In this document: positions 8,767 through 16,906 of the stretch, in pieces
How the letters are laid out: each line of letters begins with the position of its first letter
Numbering within the stretch: the stretch's first letter is position 1
Origin: Methanoprimaticola sp047501175
GTDB lineage: Archaea > Thermoplasmatota > Thermoplasmata > Methanomassiliicoccales > Methanomethylophilaceae
Direction of reading: 5' to 3'
Assembly: GCF_047501175.1 (NCBI RefSeq)
Contig: NZ_JBEQWH010000005.1
Span: 83,442-147,441 of the forward strand
Length of the DNA: 64,000 bases
Notes under the pieces: model-generated
The model's input: only the letters and a program-made list of their open reading frames with translations
What the model was told of the DNA's origin: nothing
The model's database searches: none
Made by a program: the position numbers and the translations under genes

Positions 8767-9081
8767 TCAGTTCTTGTCTCCTGCGCCGCAGGCCGAGCCG
8801 CACGCGGAGCCGGTCTTCTTGTCCCCAGCGCCGCACGCGGAACCACATGCGGGGCTCGCCTTCTTGTCACCGGCACCGCAGGCCGAGCCGCAGGCAACGG
8901 CGGCCTTCTTGTCTCCTGCTCCACATGCGGAACCGCACGCCGAGCTGGTCTTCTTGTCACCGGCACCGCACGCGGAACCGCAGGCAGCGGCGGCCTTCTT
9001 GTCTCCGGCACCGCATGCGGAACCGCATGCGGATGCGGGGGTGTTGTTTGTCTTCCTTCCGAACAGATTCTTGAGCGACAT
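8767..9081 (-). CDS. ACGX-repeat peptide, candidate RiPP precursor
   Basis: 104 residues starting MSLKNLFGRK. After a 17-residue basic leader, six units of 15 residues follow, each ACGSACGAGDKK (last one ...DKN) plus a three-residue spacer (AAA, TSS, AAV, ASP, TGS). This gives 12 cysteines in an ACGx-ACGx rhythm. The start at 9081 has a good ribosome site (AAGGAGAG). The DNA also repeats with a 45-base period but with synonymous differences between units, so the peptide repeat is under selection or is old. Together with the downstream SPASM enzyme this is a natural-product or metal-binding peptide candidate. Its mature form and function are unknown. Confidence 0.85.
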   Translation of the reverse strand: MSLKNLFGRKTNNTPASACGSACGAGDKKAAAACGSACGAGDKKTSSACGSACGAGDKKAAVACGSACGAGDKKASPACGSACGAGDKKTGSACGSACGAGDKN

Positions 9082-9150
9082 TCTATCTCTCCTTCGAGGC
9101 ATCGTCGCGCAGTTCTCGGCGGCAATGCCTGCGAGAAGGTGATTATCGCG

Positions 9151-9160
9151 GTATTATTTA
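9151..9160 (-). promoter_or_regulatory. TATA-like element for the repeat-peptide operon
   Basis: On the minus strand it reads TTAAATAATA about 70 bases before the peptide start codon, leaving a short leader that contains the ribosome binding site. Confidence 0.45.
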
Positions 9161-9180
9161 ACTCGAGGACGAACCTTTTT

Positions 9181-9198
9181 GTAAGAATCAATTCCTAC
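9181..9198. promoter_or_regulatory. Candidate HxlR operator
   Basis: GTAAGAATCAATTCCTAC is an 18-base dyad (GTAnGAATnnATTCnTAC) midway between the divergent HxlR gene and the repeat-peptide operon. It lies upstream of the minus-strand TATA-like element and close to the HxlR start at 9225, so it could control both directions. Confidence 0.45.
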
Positions 9199-9224
9199 CT
9201 TTTTCGATACAGGGGTGCTACCTG

Positions 9225-9557
9225 ATGATATCCAAAGAAGACCTCCCGGCATGCCCCGTGGCGACCACCGTGATGCTGATTGGAAACAAGTGGAAGCCTC
9301 TGATTATACGCGACCTCCTCGCCGGGACGCAGCGCTACAGCGACTTCCTGAGGACGATCCCGGGGATCAGCCAGAAGGTCCTGACGGAGAACCTCCGCTC
9401 GATGGAGAGCGACGGCATCATCGTGCGTATCGAGTATCCGGAGGTCCCTCCCAGGGTCGAGTACTCACTGAGCGAGCTCGGCGAGACGATGCGTCCGATC
9501 CTGAAAGCCATGGAGATCTGGGGGAACAACTACAAGAGCACGTTCAAGGGTGAATGA
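9225..9557 (+). CDS. HxlR-family winged-helix regulator
   Basis: 110 residues with the complete HxlR domain: CPVATTVMLIGNKWKPLIIRDLL, then RYSDFLRTIPGISQKVLTENLRSMESDGII and the wing VPPRVEYSLSELG. The conserved N-terminal Cys of the family (DLPACPVA) is present; in several relatives it senses thiol stress or electrophiles. It diverges from the repeat-peptide operon and probably regulates it and itself. Confidence 0.9.
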   Translation: MISKEDLPACPVATTVMLIGNKWKPLIIRDLLAGTQRYSDFLRTIPGISQKVLTENLRSMESDGIIVRIEYPEVPPRVEYSLSELGETMRPILKAMEIWGNNYKSTFKGE

Positions 9558-9603
9558 CCGCCCGCATGTGTGCACACGACGCACCCGGACAGAGGTTACA
9601 CAC

Positions 9604-10623
9604 ATGGATGCCAGGACGAGGGTCGCGACCATTTCGGTCATAGCAGTGGTCATCGCTGTCGTATTGGCGTATGCATATGTCTCAGACTCGGATCACGACA
9701 CGGCTGTTCAGGCATCCGATTACTCCGATGTGGACAACTGGATGAGGCTTCCGGGGAGTATAGAGCACGAGGTGGATGTAATCTATCTCTATCCCACGAC
9801 GTTCGTCCCAGGCTATGACGGCGAGGAGTGCACCATATACAACGCGGATATGCGCGAGAAGGCCAACATGATCTACGAGCGCCAGGCGACCGTGTTCAAC
9901 GGTTTGGCCAACATCTTCGCCCCGTACTACAGGCAGATCGATGCGGCCAGCCTCGCGGGGCTGACGCAGCCGGAGATGGTGGAACGCGAGTCCGGGGAGC
10001 CGAGGGCCGACGTGTTCGCCGCATTGGATTACTATTTCGAGAACCACAACGACGGGAGGCCGTTCATCCTCGCCGGACACTCGCAGGGGTCCATGATGAT
10101 CATGATAATCCTCGACGAGTATATGGAGCGGCATCCGGAGGTCTATGACAGGATGGTCGCCGCGTACATGATCGGCAATGCCGCCACCAAGGACTGGCTG
10201 GCCGCCAATTCGCACGTCAGGATGGCGACGGGTGCGACAGACAATGGGGTGGTGGTGTCTTGGAACACCGAGGGCCCCGGGAACATCGGCCATTACAACA
10301 TGGTGGTCCCGGGGGGGGGGTCCGTCTGCATAAACCCCCTGAACTGGAGTACCGATGGCACGTATGCGGGGACGGAGGATAACCTCGGATGCCTGACTTC
10401 CGACGGGAACGGGGGATACAGGGTGGTCGAGGGCTTCGCCGATGCGCGGGTGGACCTCGACAGGGGAAGTGTGATTGTGGAGTCTGTGGATCCGGAGGTC
10501 TATTCGAACGGTGCCGAGGCGCTGTTCGGCCCGCAGAGCTACCACGGGCAGGACTACGATTTCTTCTACATGAATATCCGCGAGAACGCAGGGGACCGCA
10601 TCGAGGCTTTCCTATCGGGATGA
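9604..10623 (+). CDS. Secreted DUF3089 alpha/beta hydrolase
   Basis: 339 residues with an N-terminal membrane segment (about 7-24). DVIYLYPTTFVPG and FAPYYRQ are DUF3089 hallmarks and AGHSQGSMM contains the nucleophile Ser. The C-terminal HGQDYDFFYMNIRENAGDRIEAF is also typical. ATG 9604 is chosen because it directly precedes the signal; the 18 residues before it look non-coding. The substrate is unknown; an outward-facing esterase or lipase is plausible. A run of ten Gs lies inside the gene at about 10311-10320 and could be a sequencing-error or slippage spot. Confidence 0.85.
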   Translation: MDARTRVATISVIAVVIAVVLAYAYVSDSDHDTAVQASDYSDVDNWMRLPGSIEHEVDVIYLYPTTFVPGYDGEECTIYNADMREKANMIYERQATVFNGLANIFAPYYRQIDAASLAGLTQPEMVERESGEPRADVFAALDYYFENHNDGRPFILAGHSQGSMMIMIILDEYMERHPEVYDRMVAAYMIGNAATKDWLAANSHVRMATGATDNGVVVSWNTEGPGNIGHYNMVVPGGGSVCINPLNWSTDGTYAGTEDNLGCLTSDGNGGYRVVEGFADARVDLDRGSVIVESVDPEVYSNGAEALFGPQSYHGQDYDFFYMNIRENAGDRIEAFLSG

Positions 10624-10638
10624 TCTTTCGACCATCTC

Positions 10639-11031
10639 TCATGTCCGGGACGGGATGCGGCAACGGGTGTTGCAGTACCATAATGTCCATGCCGTCACAG
10701 CGATGCCGATCGTCAGGGAGACTCCCACTGCGGTCGTCCCGATCGCTATCGCGACCGGCAGGACGGACCAGGACAGTAGGAACATCCCTACGGCTTTGGA
10801 CAGGCGGGGGAGGTAGTATCCCGTCCTCTCGGCGGCGGACATATGGTTGATCCCGGCCACGATTCCGGACCCGCGGCCGGTCAGCATGACGGCCCCGAGG
10901 ACGATCAGCAGCAGGGACACACTTCCCAGGAGTATGTACACGTTGCCGAGCACCAGCATGGAGACCAGGCCCGTCAGCAGAATGATGGGCACGGCCATGA
11001 CGATAACTGCGATCGCAACCCCGTCGTCCAT
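10639..11031 (-). CDS. Small membrane protein, DUF3784-like
   Basis: 130 residues starting MDDGVAIAVIVM. Three or four hydrophobic segments are visible (about 4-25, 28-46, 75-93, 97-114), with the short soluble SGIVAGINHMSAAERTGYY between them, which resembles the 'GYNT/S' segment of DUF3784 proteins. No function is known. It converges on the DUF3089 gene with a gap of 15 bases. The longer frame upstream to 11079 is rich in Arg and is not part of the protein. Confidence 0.6.
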   Translation of the reverse strand: MDDGVAIAVIVMAVPIILLTGLVSMLVLGNVYILLGSVSLLLIVLGAVMLTGRGSGIVAGINHMSAAERTGYYLPRLSKAVGMFLLSWSVLPVAIAIGTTAVGVSLTIGIAVTAWTLWYCNTRCRIPSRT

Positions 11032-11346
11032 GCGGGTGGACCGTCGTCTCGATTCAAAACGTTGCCTGTGCAATGTCATCTCTCGGTTCTCACACGGTTC
11101 CGCATGACAATGAAGGCTATGGTGTGTGCATCATATGTGTTGTTAGACCGTACATGTGTGTTTTCAGGAGCCTCCAGTTCTATTTGGAAAGGATATGCGA
11201 TGACGAGGTTGCTTCTTCACAGAGGCATGTAGTGTCGTAATCGTGATCGAAATCGATCAATACGCTCTGTTGAAATCACAATGTTCCCGTAGCTTCGGCA
11301 TGGGATTGCCTTGGGCATCACTGCCCAAGGGCAGGGTCCCATCACT

Positions 11347-13284
11347 TCATTCCTTAGTCCTTCTGAACATCCAGACGGCCGCGATCGTCACGAAGACGAT
11401 CCCTGCGATGGCAGCCAGTATCCACGTGTCGGCTCCATCATCATCCTCGGTCCATTCGGAGTACTCGTCGATCGGTCTGTACTCGGCCACGGCCTTTCCG
11501 ACGGCATCGGGAGACAGCTCTATGCCGTCCGTATAGAACGTGATCTCACGGTAGACCTGGAACGCGGACTCGTCTACGGTCGCATCCGTGCAGTTGTACT
11601 GAACCCTCTTCAATCCTGATAGGTTGAATGCATATGTGTCGATGCATGTCACGGATCCTGGTATGGAGATGCTGTACAGTCTTTCGCAACTGCCGAACGA
11701 TTCAACACCGATGTGCGTGAGCGATTCGGGAAGTGTCACTTCAGTTATGTTGCTACACCAGAGGAATGCACAGTCCTCTATGCGTTCCAGACTGTCAGGA
11801 AGGTCTACGGATACGAGCCTGTCGTTTCTGTTGCATGCCGATTCGCCGATCGTCCTTACGCCTTCCGGCACGGTGAGATGGCTGAAGCTCCCGGGACAGA
11901 TCAGCAGGGTCGACACGGACTTGTCATACAGGACGCCGTCTATCGACGTGAATGCGGGATTGTCTTCGGCCACATGGATGGATTCGAGATTGCTTCCGTC
12001 GAATGTGCGTACGCCTATCGAGACGACCTTGCTGCCCAGGGTGACGGTCTTGAGCTCCCCGGACAGTACATGTTTGCCGATATGTGTCACGGATTCTGGG
12101 ACGGTGAACGATTCGAGCTTGGCATCACGGAACGCGAAGTCTTCGATCACCTCCACCCCTTCCATCCCGGTGATCGTCTCCAGGGACGGGCAATTGACGC
12201 ATGTGCCCCTGGGGACCTTCGTCATACTGTCTCCGAAGTGTATCGACTGGAGTGACTCGCAGTCCCTTATCGCATATTCCTCAAGTTCGACGACGGGCCC
12301 CGAGAACGATATCGACAGCAGGTTCTGGCATTCGGTGAAGGCCTCGCTTCCGATCCAGACCGCGCCCGTGTCGAAGGTCACGTCCTCCAGGTCCTGGCAC
12401 TCCTCGAACGCGTGGCTCCCCACGGACGTGACCGTCCCGGGCACATCCAGGGACCTCAATGAGCTTTGTCTAAACGATCCGTTCCCTATGCTCGTCACAT
12501 TGTTCAGGTCGATGGACACGATGTGCGAGAATTCGAACGCACGATCCGCGATGTGCTCGACCGTCTCAGGGACCACGACGTTGGAAGGACCGCTGTCATA
12601 TGGATACATGGCCAGGACGCGCATGTCCTTGCTGTAGAGAGCACCATCCAGGGATGAGAATGTCGCATTCCCCTTGGAGACATGGAAATATGGATGGAAA
12701 CTGCCGAACGGATCCTCTCCGATCTCCGAGACCCCGCTGCCAATGGTCACGGTGTCCAGAGTCGGAAACACATAGTCTCCGATGGAGGTCACCGTATCGG
12801 GTATGTGGAACGTCCTAAGTCCCGTGCTGACGAATGCCCAATCGCCTATGGCCCTCAGATTCTTCATCCCGGCGACCTCGGTCAGCGATCCGCATCCGTA
12901 GAATGCACGTTCGGGAATCGAATCGATGCCCGATCCGATGTAGGCGTACTCCAGACTCTCACACCCGCTGAACGCCTCATGCCCCATCTCTTCGACGGTA
13001 TCGGGGATGACGATGCCGGTCAGTCCGGCGGCCTCTTTGAACGCGCTCTCGCCTATCGACCTCACGGCATACTCCTTCCCATCGTGTGTGACGGACTGGG
13101 GGATCACCACGATCCCGCCTGCCCCCGTGTACCCGGAGACCGTCGCCGTCCCATCGTCATCGAGCGTATACGCGATGCCATCCGATTCGATGCCGGTCCC
13201 CTCCCCGGAAGAGGGATCCGACAGCGAACAGATGCCGATGGCCGCGATGACAGCGACCAACATTGCAGACAAGATCCGGTCCAT
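11347..13284 (-). CDS. BspA-like leucine-rich-repeat surface protein
   Basis: 645 residues: signal peptide (about 5-20), a short beta-rich segment, then about 20 LRR_5 (BspA/TpLRR) repeats of the form IgesAFkeCsgLtgIvIPDTVeeMG from about residue 70 to 590, an acidic linker (EYSEWTEDDDGAD) and a C-terminal transmembrane helix ending FRRTKE. The protein is therefore an externally displayed, membrane-anchored repeat protein. Such proteins are abundant in host-associated archaea and protists and are thought to act in adhesion. Nothing in the sequence indicates the ligand. Confidence 0.9.
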   Translation of the reverse strand: MDRILSAMLVAVIAAIGICSLSDPSSGEGTGIESDGIAYTLDDDGTATVSGYTGAGGIVVIPQSVTHDGKEYAVRSIGESAFKEAAGLTGIVIPDTVEEMGHEAFSGCESLEYAYIGSGIDSIPERAFYGCGSLTEVAGMKNLRAIGDWAFVSTGLRTFHIPDTVTSIGDYVFPTLDTVTIGSGVSEIGEDPFGSFHPYFHVSKGNATFSSLDGALYSKDMRVLAMYPYDSGPSNVVVPETVEHIADRAFEFSHIVSIDLNNVTSIGNGSFRQSSLRSLDVPGTVTSVGSHAFEECQDLEDVTFDTGAVWIGSEAFTECQNLLSISFSGPVVELEEYAIRDCESLQSIHFGDSMTKVPRGTCVNCPSLETITGMEGVEVIEDFAFRDAKLESFTVPESVTHIGKHVLSGELKTVTLGSKVVSIGVRTFDGSNLESIHVAEDNPAFTSIDGVLYDKSVSTLLICPGSFSHLTVPEGVRTIGESACNRNDRLVSVDLPDSLERIEDCAFLWCSNITEVTLPESLTHIGVESFGSCERLYSISIPGSVTCIDTYAFNLSGLKRVQYNCTDATVDESAFQVYREITFYTDGIELSPDAVGKAVAEYRPIDEYSEWTEDDDGADTWILAAIAGIVFVTIAAVWMFRRTKE

Positions 13285-13765
13285 GGATTGGAATCATCAT
13301 GGAGAGTATATAAACGGGGAAGAAGGAGGACAGTATCATGCCGAAGTATCCGCCCCCCCCCGGTCTTGAATGTGCGGATCACACCATCCAAGCTGAAGCG
13401 TTCGGAGGACGCTTGGGCCCATATCAGGCCCCCGATAGGAGCCGATAAATTGTCGTTTCTATTAGCCTTGAACGTCCTGAGGGTTGATTAGCCGTAAATG
13501 ATGAATTGCCCCTGGTCATGACAAAACCAGAATCCACTCGGTTCCATCGATGATCGACGCCTGCTGTCAAAGTAATGGGATAACATATCTAGGTATGTGA
13601 GGATAAGAGCACAGGATGGATGTTGGATGGGGCGAGAGTCCCTCCGACGGGGTATTCGAGATCGTGGCGGATTCCATGGCCGGTAAGTACCACAGATCGG
13701 AAGTTGGGCGCAGGATCCACAGTTGATCGAGGGGCCAACCGTGTTCGGATTGACCTTACCAATAC
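13285..13765. other. Intergenic stretch without a recognised gene
   Basis: About 480 bases between the LRR protein start and the Fic promoter. It holds a TATA-like TATATAA close to the LRR gene (about 13301-13307) and a run of eight or more Cs at about 13351. The sequence becomes more AT-rich to the right. No convincing small gene or RNA is visible. Confidence 0.5.
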
Positions 13766-13792
13766 CCTACCAACACCCTACCAATTTGGTAG
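13766..13792. repeat. Left copy of 27-base direct repeat flanking the Fic gene
   Basis: This 27-base stretch is repeated exactly at 15105-15131. It contains a palindrome with arms ACCCTACCAA and TTGGTAGGGT around a central T (13775-13795), and upstream of it further CTACCAA units form a small tandem series. The left copy sits directly upstream of the Fic TATA box, so it may be an operator bound by the winged-helix domain of the Fic protein. Confidence 0.75.
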
Positions 13793-13794
13793 GG

Positions 13795-13803
13795 TATTTA
13801 TAT
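13795..13803 (+). promoter_or_regulatory. TATA box of the Fic gene
   Basis: TATTTATAT ends about 21 bases before the start codon at 13824, the expected distance for a leaderless archaeal transcript. The palindromic repeat abuts it on the upstream side, where it would block TBP/TFB binding. Confidence 0.6.
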
Positions 13804-13823
13804 CCACTCAGACATCATCGAAC

Positions 13824-15101
13824 ATGCATCTGCCTAGAAACCCTCCACAGATAGATCTTATTCTATCGGACGAGCGGGAATCCAGAGCGGTTCTGTCCGA
13901 GGGGATAAAGGAATATGCGAAGGATTTCAACCGGAGATATCTCCATTGGTCGGAGGTGCGTCGGAGGGATACAGGACCGTTCGATCCAGACGCCGTGTGG
14001 GCAAGGATGAAGTTGGCTCGCATGGACAGTAGCATCGCATTGGTGTTCGGCAATACGCATTACCATTATTCCATATCGGACAGGATTATGAAGATGCTTC
14101 ATGAATTCGACATGAGGGCATCTGTGGGACTATTCCCCGATACGATTGATCCGCATAGGAAGGTGTACTATTCCGTCAGTTCCCTCATGGAGGAGTCCAT
14201 CGCATCCAGTCAGATGGAGGGAGCGGTCACTACAACCAAGAATGCGAAAGAGATGCTACGCAAGAACATCCGTCCCAAGGACAAATCGGAACGTATGATA
14301 GTCAACAATTACAAGGCTATGCGGTTCATAAAGGACCATACCGAACAGCCTCTGACTCCCGAATTGATCAGGGACATACACAGGATTGTGACCGAAGGGA
14401 CGTTGGATGAAGGGTGCATGGGGGTTTTCCGTGACAATGATGACGTCGTCGTACAGGATTCCCTTTCCGGAGAGGTGTTCCATCATCCAATACCTATGGA
14501 TGAAGTGGAATCTGCAGTGCAACAACTTTGTGATTTCATCAACGATGAGGAGGAGTTCCTTCATCCTGTGATAAAGGGGATAGTCCTTCACTACGCGATC
14601 GCATACATACATCCATTCGAGGATGGCAATGGACGTGTCGCACGCACATTGTTCTACTGGTACGAACTGAAGAGTGGATATTGGCTGATGGAATATCTCG
14701 CTCTATCAAGATACATCAAGGATCATAAGGGCAGGTATGAGGAGTCGTACGTGTTCGGAGAGACCGATGGCAACGACATGACCTATTTCATACTCTATAA
14801 TCTCAGAGCACTGATGGATTCGGTCGATAAGTTCGAAGATTATCTGAAAAGAAAGATTGAGGAAGAGCGTTCGATGAAGGTGAAGCTGTCTGATTATGGA
14901 TTGAACGACAGGCAGGTTAGGATAATCACCAGTCTTATGGCTGGTGGAACAACCACAGTGAGATCGATACAGAATCAATACCAAGTATCCTTGAATACAG
15001 CGAGGGCCGATGTCAGACTCATGAGTGAAGTGGGATTATTGACGGAGACGGGCAGGGAGGTCAATACGAAGGTCTACTCTTGGTCGGGAAAGAAGATCTG
15101 A
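13824..15101 (+). CDS. Fic-domain protein (AMPylase-type) with self-inhibitory helix and C-terminal winged helix
   Basis: 425 residues. The catalytic Fic motif is HPFEDGNGRVAR (canonical HPFxDGNGRxxR, all residues intact). The N-terminal inhibitory helix motif SSQMEG with preceding SSLMEESIAS makes it a class II Fic enzyme whose activity is autoinhibited. The last about 70 residues (NDRQVRIITSLMAGGTTTVRSIQNQYQVSLNTARADVRLMSEVGLL) are a winged helix. Fic enzymes transfer AMP from ATP to protein hydroxyls; the target is unknown. ATG 13824 fits the promoter; the upstream frame crosses the operator and is not coding. Base composition is more AT-rich than neighbours, suggesting transfer. Confidence 0.9.
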   Translation: MHLPRNPPQIDLILSDERESRAVLSEGIKEYAKDFNRRYLHWSEVRRRDTGPFDPDAVWARMKLARMDSSIALVFGNTHYHYSISDRIMKMLHEFDMRASVGLFPDTIDPHRKVYYSVSSLMEESIASSQMEGAVTTTKNAKEMLRKNIRPKDKSERMIVNNYKAMRFIKDHTEQPLTPELIRDIHRIVTEGTLDEGCMGVFRDNDDVVVQDSLSGEVFHHPIPMDEVESAVQQLCDFINDEEEFLHPVIKGIVLHYAIAYIHPFEDGNGRVARTLFYWYELKSGYWLMEYLALSRYIKDHKGRYEESYVFGETDGNDMTYFILYNLRALMDSVDKFEDYLKRKIEEERSMKVKLSDYGLNDRQVRIITSLMAGGTTTVRSIQNQYQVSLNTARADVRLMSEVGLLTETGREVNTKVYSWSGKKI

Positions 15102-15104
15102 AGT

Positions 15105-15134
15105 CCTACCAACACCCTACCAATTTGGTAGTGT
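15105..15134. repeat. Right copy of the Fic-flanking repeat
   Basis: The exact 27-base repeat (15105-15131) begins four bases after the Fic stop codon. The palindrome here (15114-15134) has one changed base compared with the left copy (GTAGTGT instead of GTAGGGT). No TATA box follows, so this copy is not an obvious promoter operator. Confidence 0.7.
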
Positions 15135-15220
15135 ACATTCCATGCAGTAGGATGTATCTCGATGAACCGATTCCATGAGGTTTTTATAACCGAAATTCCC
15201 GGATCCTGAGCAAAAAGGTA

Positions 15221-15280
15221 TCCGTCGCCCGTAAGTACTAAGGGCCGAATTCACGACCAACTTACGGGACTTATCAGGAT
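15221..15280. repeat. Left copy of hairpin repeat bracketing the DUF3800 gene
   Basis: A 60-base element with ends TCCGTCGCCCGTAAG and CTTACGGGACTTATCAGGAT and a diverged middle. CCCGTAAGT pairs with ACTTACGGG, giving a hairpin. The right copy is at 16050-16112. The frame through its left end reads KGIRRP-stop, similar to the last codons of the DUF3800 gene (KKIHRP-stop). Confidence 0.7.
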
Positions 15281-15460
15281 GTCCCGTCATTGTCGAACAT
15301 GATATAAAAACAACATCGAAAATGGCAATGGAACGACGGATCTCGGGGATACAGTAGGTCTATTGGCGGTTCATATGACGATAGCTATTATACACGTGGA
15401 GGTATCGCCTGTATAGAGCCATTCTGCATAAGAAAGGGATTGGCAGAGGACTCTTTCATA

Positions 15461-16063
15461 ATGGGGCGTTTGCAAGGGTTGATGTTTTGGATGACGTGGT
15501 TGATAGCTATCGATGAATCAGGGGATACGGGGTCTGGATCGAGGTTCTTCACGATGGCTGCGATCATCGTGTCACACCGGCGTCAATTGCTGCCGGCCAT
15601 CAAGGCCATTCCTAGTGGCCCGAAGGAATTCAAATTCTACAATTCGCTACCCGAGAGGATCGAGCCAGTGTTGTGTGCACTTTCAGGTTGCTGTGTGGAT
15701 ATTGTCTACATCGTCGCTGACAAACACGATTACAGGAGTGAGTACTACGGCTTGTATGGCAATGCATTGTACTCATCGGTTCTGGAGGATCTGATGATAC
15801 AATCGATGCAGTGTGTTTCTGGGCATGACGTCGATCTGGAAGTAGATGATAATAGCTTCATGACGCTTGGATCGATGAAGGAACTCGCGATGTCCTGTTC
15901 TTCGAGATGCGGATGCAATCTGAAGGAATGTAACAAGGTGATATCCCATCACAATAAGAACGTGCAGATCGCTGATCTGGTGGTCGGATCGATACACAGA
16001 TCTTACGAGAACGGTGAATCCAGATTCATCAGTGTAATCGAGAAGAAGATCCATCGCCCGTAA
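15461..16063 (+). CDS. DUF3800 family protein
   Basis: About 200 residues. WLIAIDESGDTGSGSRFFTMAAIIV at the N-terminus and the C-terminal VQIADLVVGSIHRSYENG are diagnostic for DUF3800, a family with an RNase H-like acidic core (the DES Asp/Glu and the D in IADLV) that occurs in defence islands and mobile elements. Its biochemical role is not settled. Starts at 15482 or 15491 fit the family better than 15461. The stop codon lies inside the right copy of the flanking hairpin repeat. Base composition is AT-richer than the core genes. Confidence 0.75.
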   Translation: MGRLQGLMFWMTWLIAIDESGDTGSGSRFFTMAAIIVSHRRQLLPAIKAIPSGPKEFKFYNSLPERIEPVLCALSGCCVDIVYIVADKHDYRSEYYGLYGNALYSSVLEDLMIQSMQCVSGHDVDLEVDDNSFMTLGSMKELAMSCSSRCGCNLKECNKVISHHNKNVQIADLVVGSIHRSYENGESRFISVIEKKIHRP

Positions 16064-16112
16064 GCCATGATGGCCACCCAACGGCAACCAAACTTACGGG
16101 TCTTATCAGGAT
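16050..16112. repeat. Right copy of hairpin repeat bracketing the DUF3800 gene
   Basis: 63 bases with ends TCCATCGCCCGTAAG and CTTACGGGTCTTATCAGGAT. The outer 15 and 20 bases match the left copy with one change each, while the middle differs. The TAA of the first arm is the stop codon of the DUF3800 gene. Confidence 0.7.
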
Positions 16113-16203
16113 AATGGTACATAATGTTGCATCCTATTTAAGCTATAGCTCAAGTAGATGGGTGATGAACGAGAGTTAAGATGATAGAGTCTCCCCCATC
16201 GGT

Positions 16204-16827
16204 TCAGAAACCATAGAGTTCCTTGAGTTTCTCGACGAGGGCTCCATTCTTCGAGAATTTCAGCGAATCGCATTGTTTGAAGTTATGCTCTTCTGCTTCG
16301 TAATCATCGCTGAAACCCAGTAGGAATGAGAGGGTGATCCTGTAGATGATCATAGTCGGTGCGAGGCCGAACACCTGTTCCTTGAATATATGGTTCAGAC
16401 GGGCTTCACGTTCCGGATACAGTTCCTTCAGGCGATCGCTCTGATACAATCTTTTGACGATCTCGGCGATATACAATCCGGATTTCATGTACAGGTTCGC
16501 GAAGGTCATGTTCTTGTGATCGAATGTCAAGGTCTGGAGGAACAGATGCGAGTACGTCGCATTCCCGATCCTATGGGAGATATGCGCTTTGCGTAAGATC
16601 CTCGCTAAATCCGATTTCTTCTGGGATTGACGATGCGCGTACGCGACGTTGCCACGACGTGTCGCAGGACATGCGACATGGACTCCGGTCTCGAGATTGC
16701 AGAAGAGGTTGTAGTAGGTCACCTCGATCCATTCGATGAGGTCCGGGAGGAGGTCGTCGGGGTCGATCCTGCTGGCCTTGATGTCGGCCTGGAGTTGCCT
16801 CCTGTGATCCCTGTCAAAGACCGACAT
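16204..16827 (-). CDS. Unrecognised protein, 207 residues
   Basis: Starts MSVFDRDHRRQLQ. No family is recognised. It is predicted soluble and rich in His, Tyr and Leu. A stretch FLQTLTFDHK resembles motif I of HUH replication proteins, but no HUH motif follows, so this is a weak hint. It may be complete or a remnant. It lies between the DUF3800 cassette and tRNA-Tyr in the AT-richer island. A small dyad ACCACT-GAA-AGTGGT (16832-16846) lies just upstream of the start and could be an operator. Confidence 0.5.
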   Translation of the reverse strand: MSVFDRDHRRQLQADIKASRIDPDDLLPDLIEWIEVTYYNLFCNLETGVHVACPATRRGNVAYAHRQSQKKSDLARILRKAHISHRIGNATYSHLFLQTLTFDHKNMTFANLYMKSGLYIAEIVKRLYQSDRLKELYPEREARLNHIFKEQVFGLAPTMIIYRITLSFLLGFSDDYEAEEHNFKQCDSLKFSKNGALVEKLKELYGF

Positions 16828-16906
16828 GAGGACCACTGAAAGTGGTACTCTGCAAAAAACGACAAAAAACCGCGGATGGCTTCTCAGGAAGTATGCTGGA
16901 AAAGGA

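Noticed and set aside
15221..16112. Classical integron attC sites around the DUF3800 gene
   Set aside because: The hairpin ends do not fit the RYYYAAC/GTTRRRY consensus and no IntI-like integrase is near; kept only as a cassette-like observation.
16204..16827. Rolling-circle replication protein
   Set aside because: Only FLQTLTFDHK resembles HUH motif I; no HUH motif or catalytic Tyr in the expected place.
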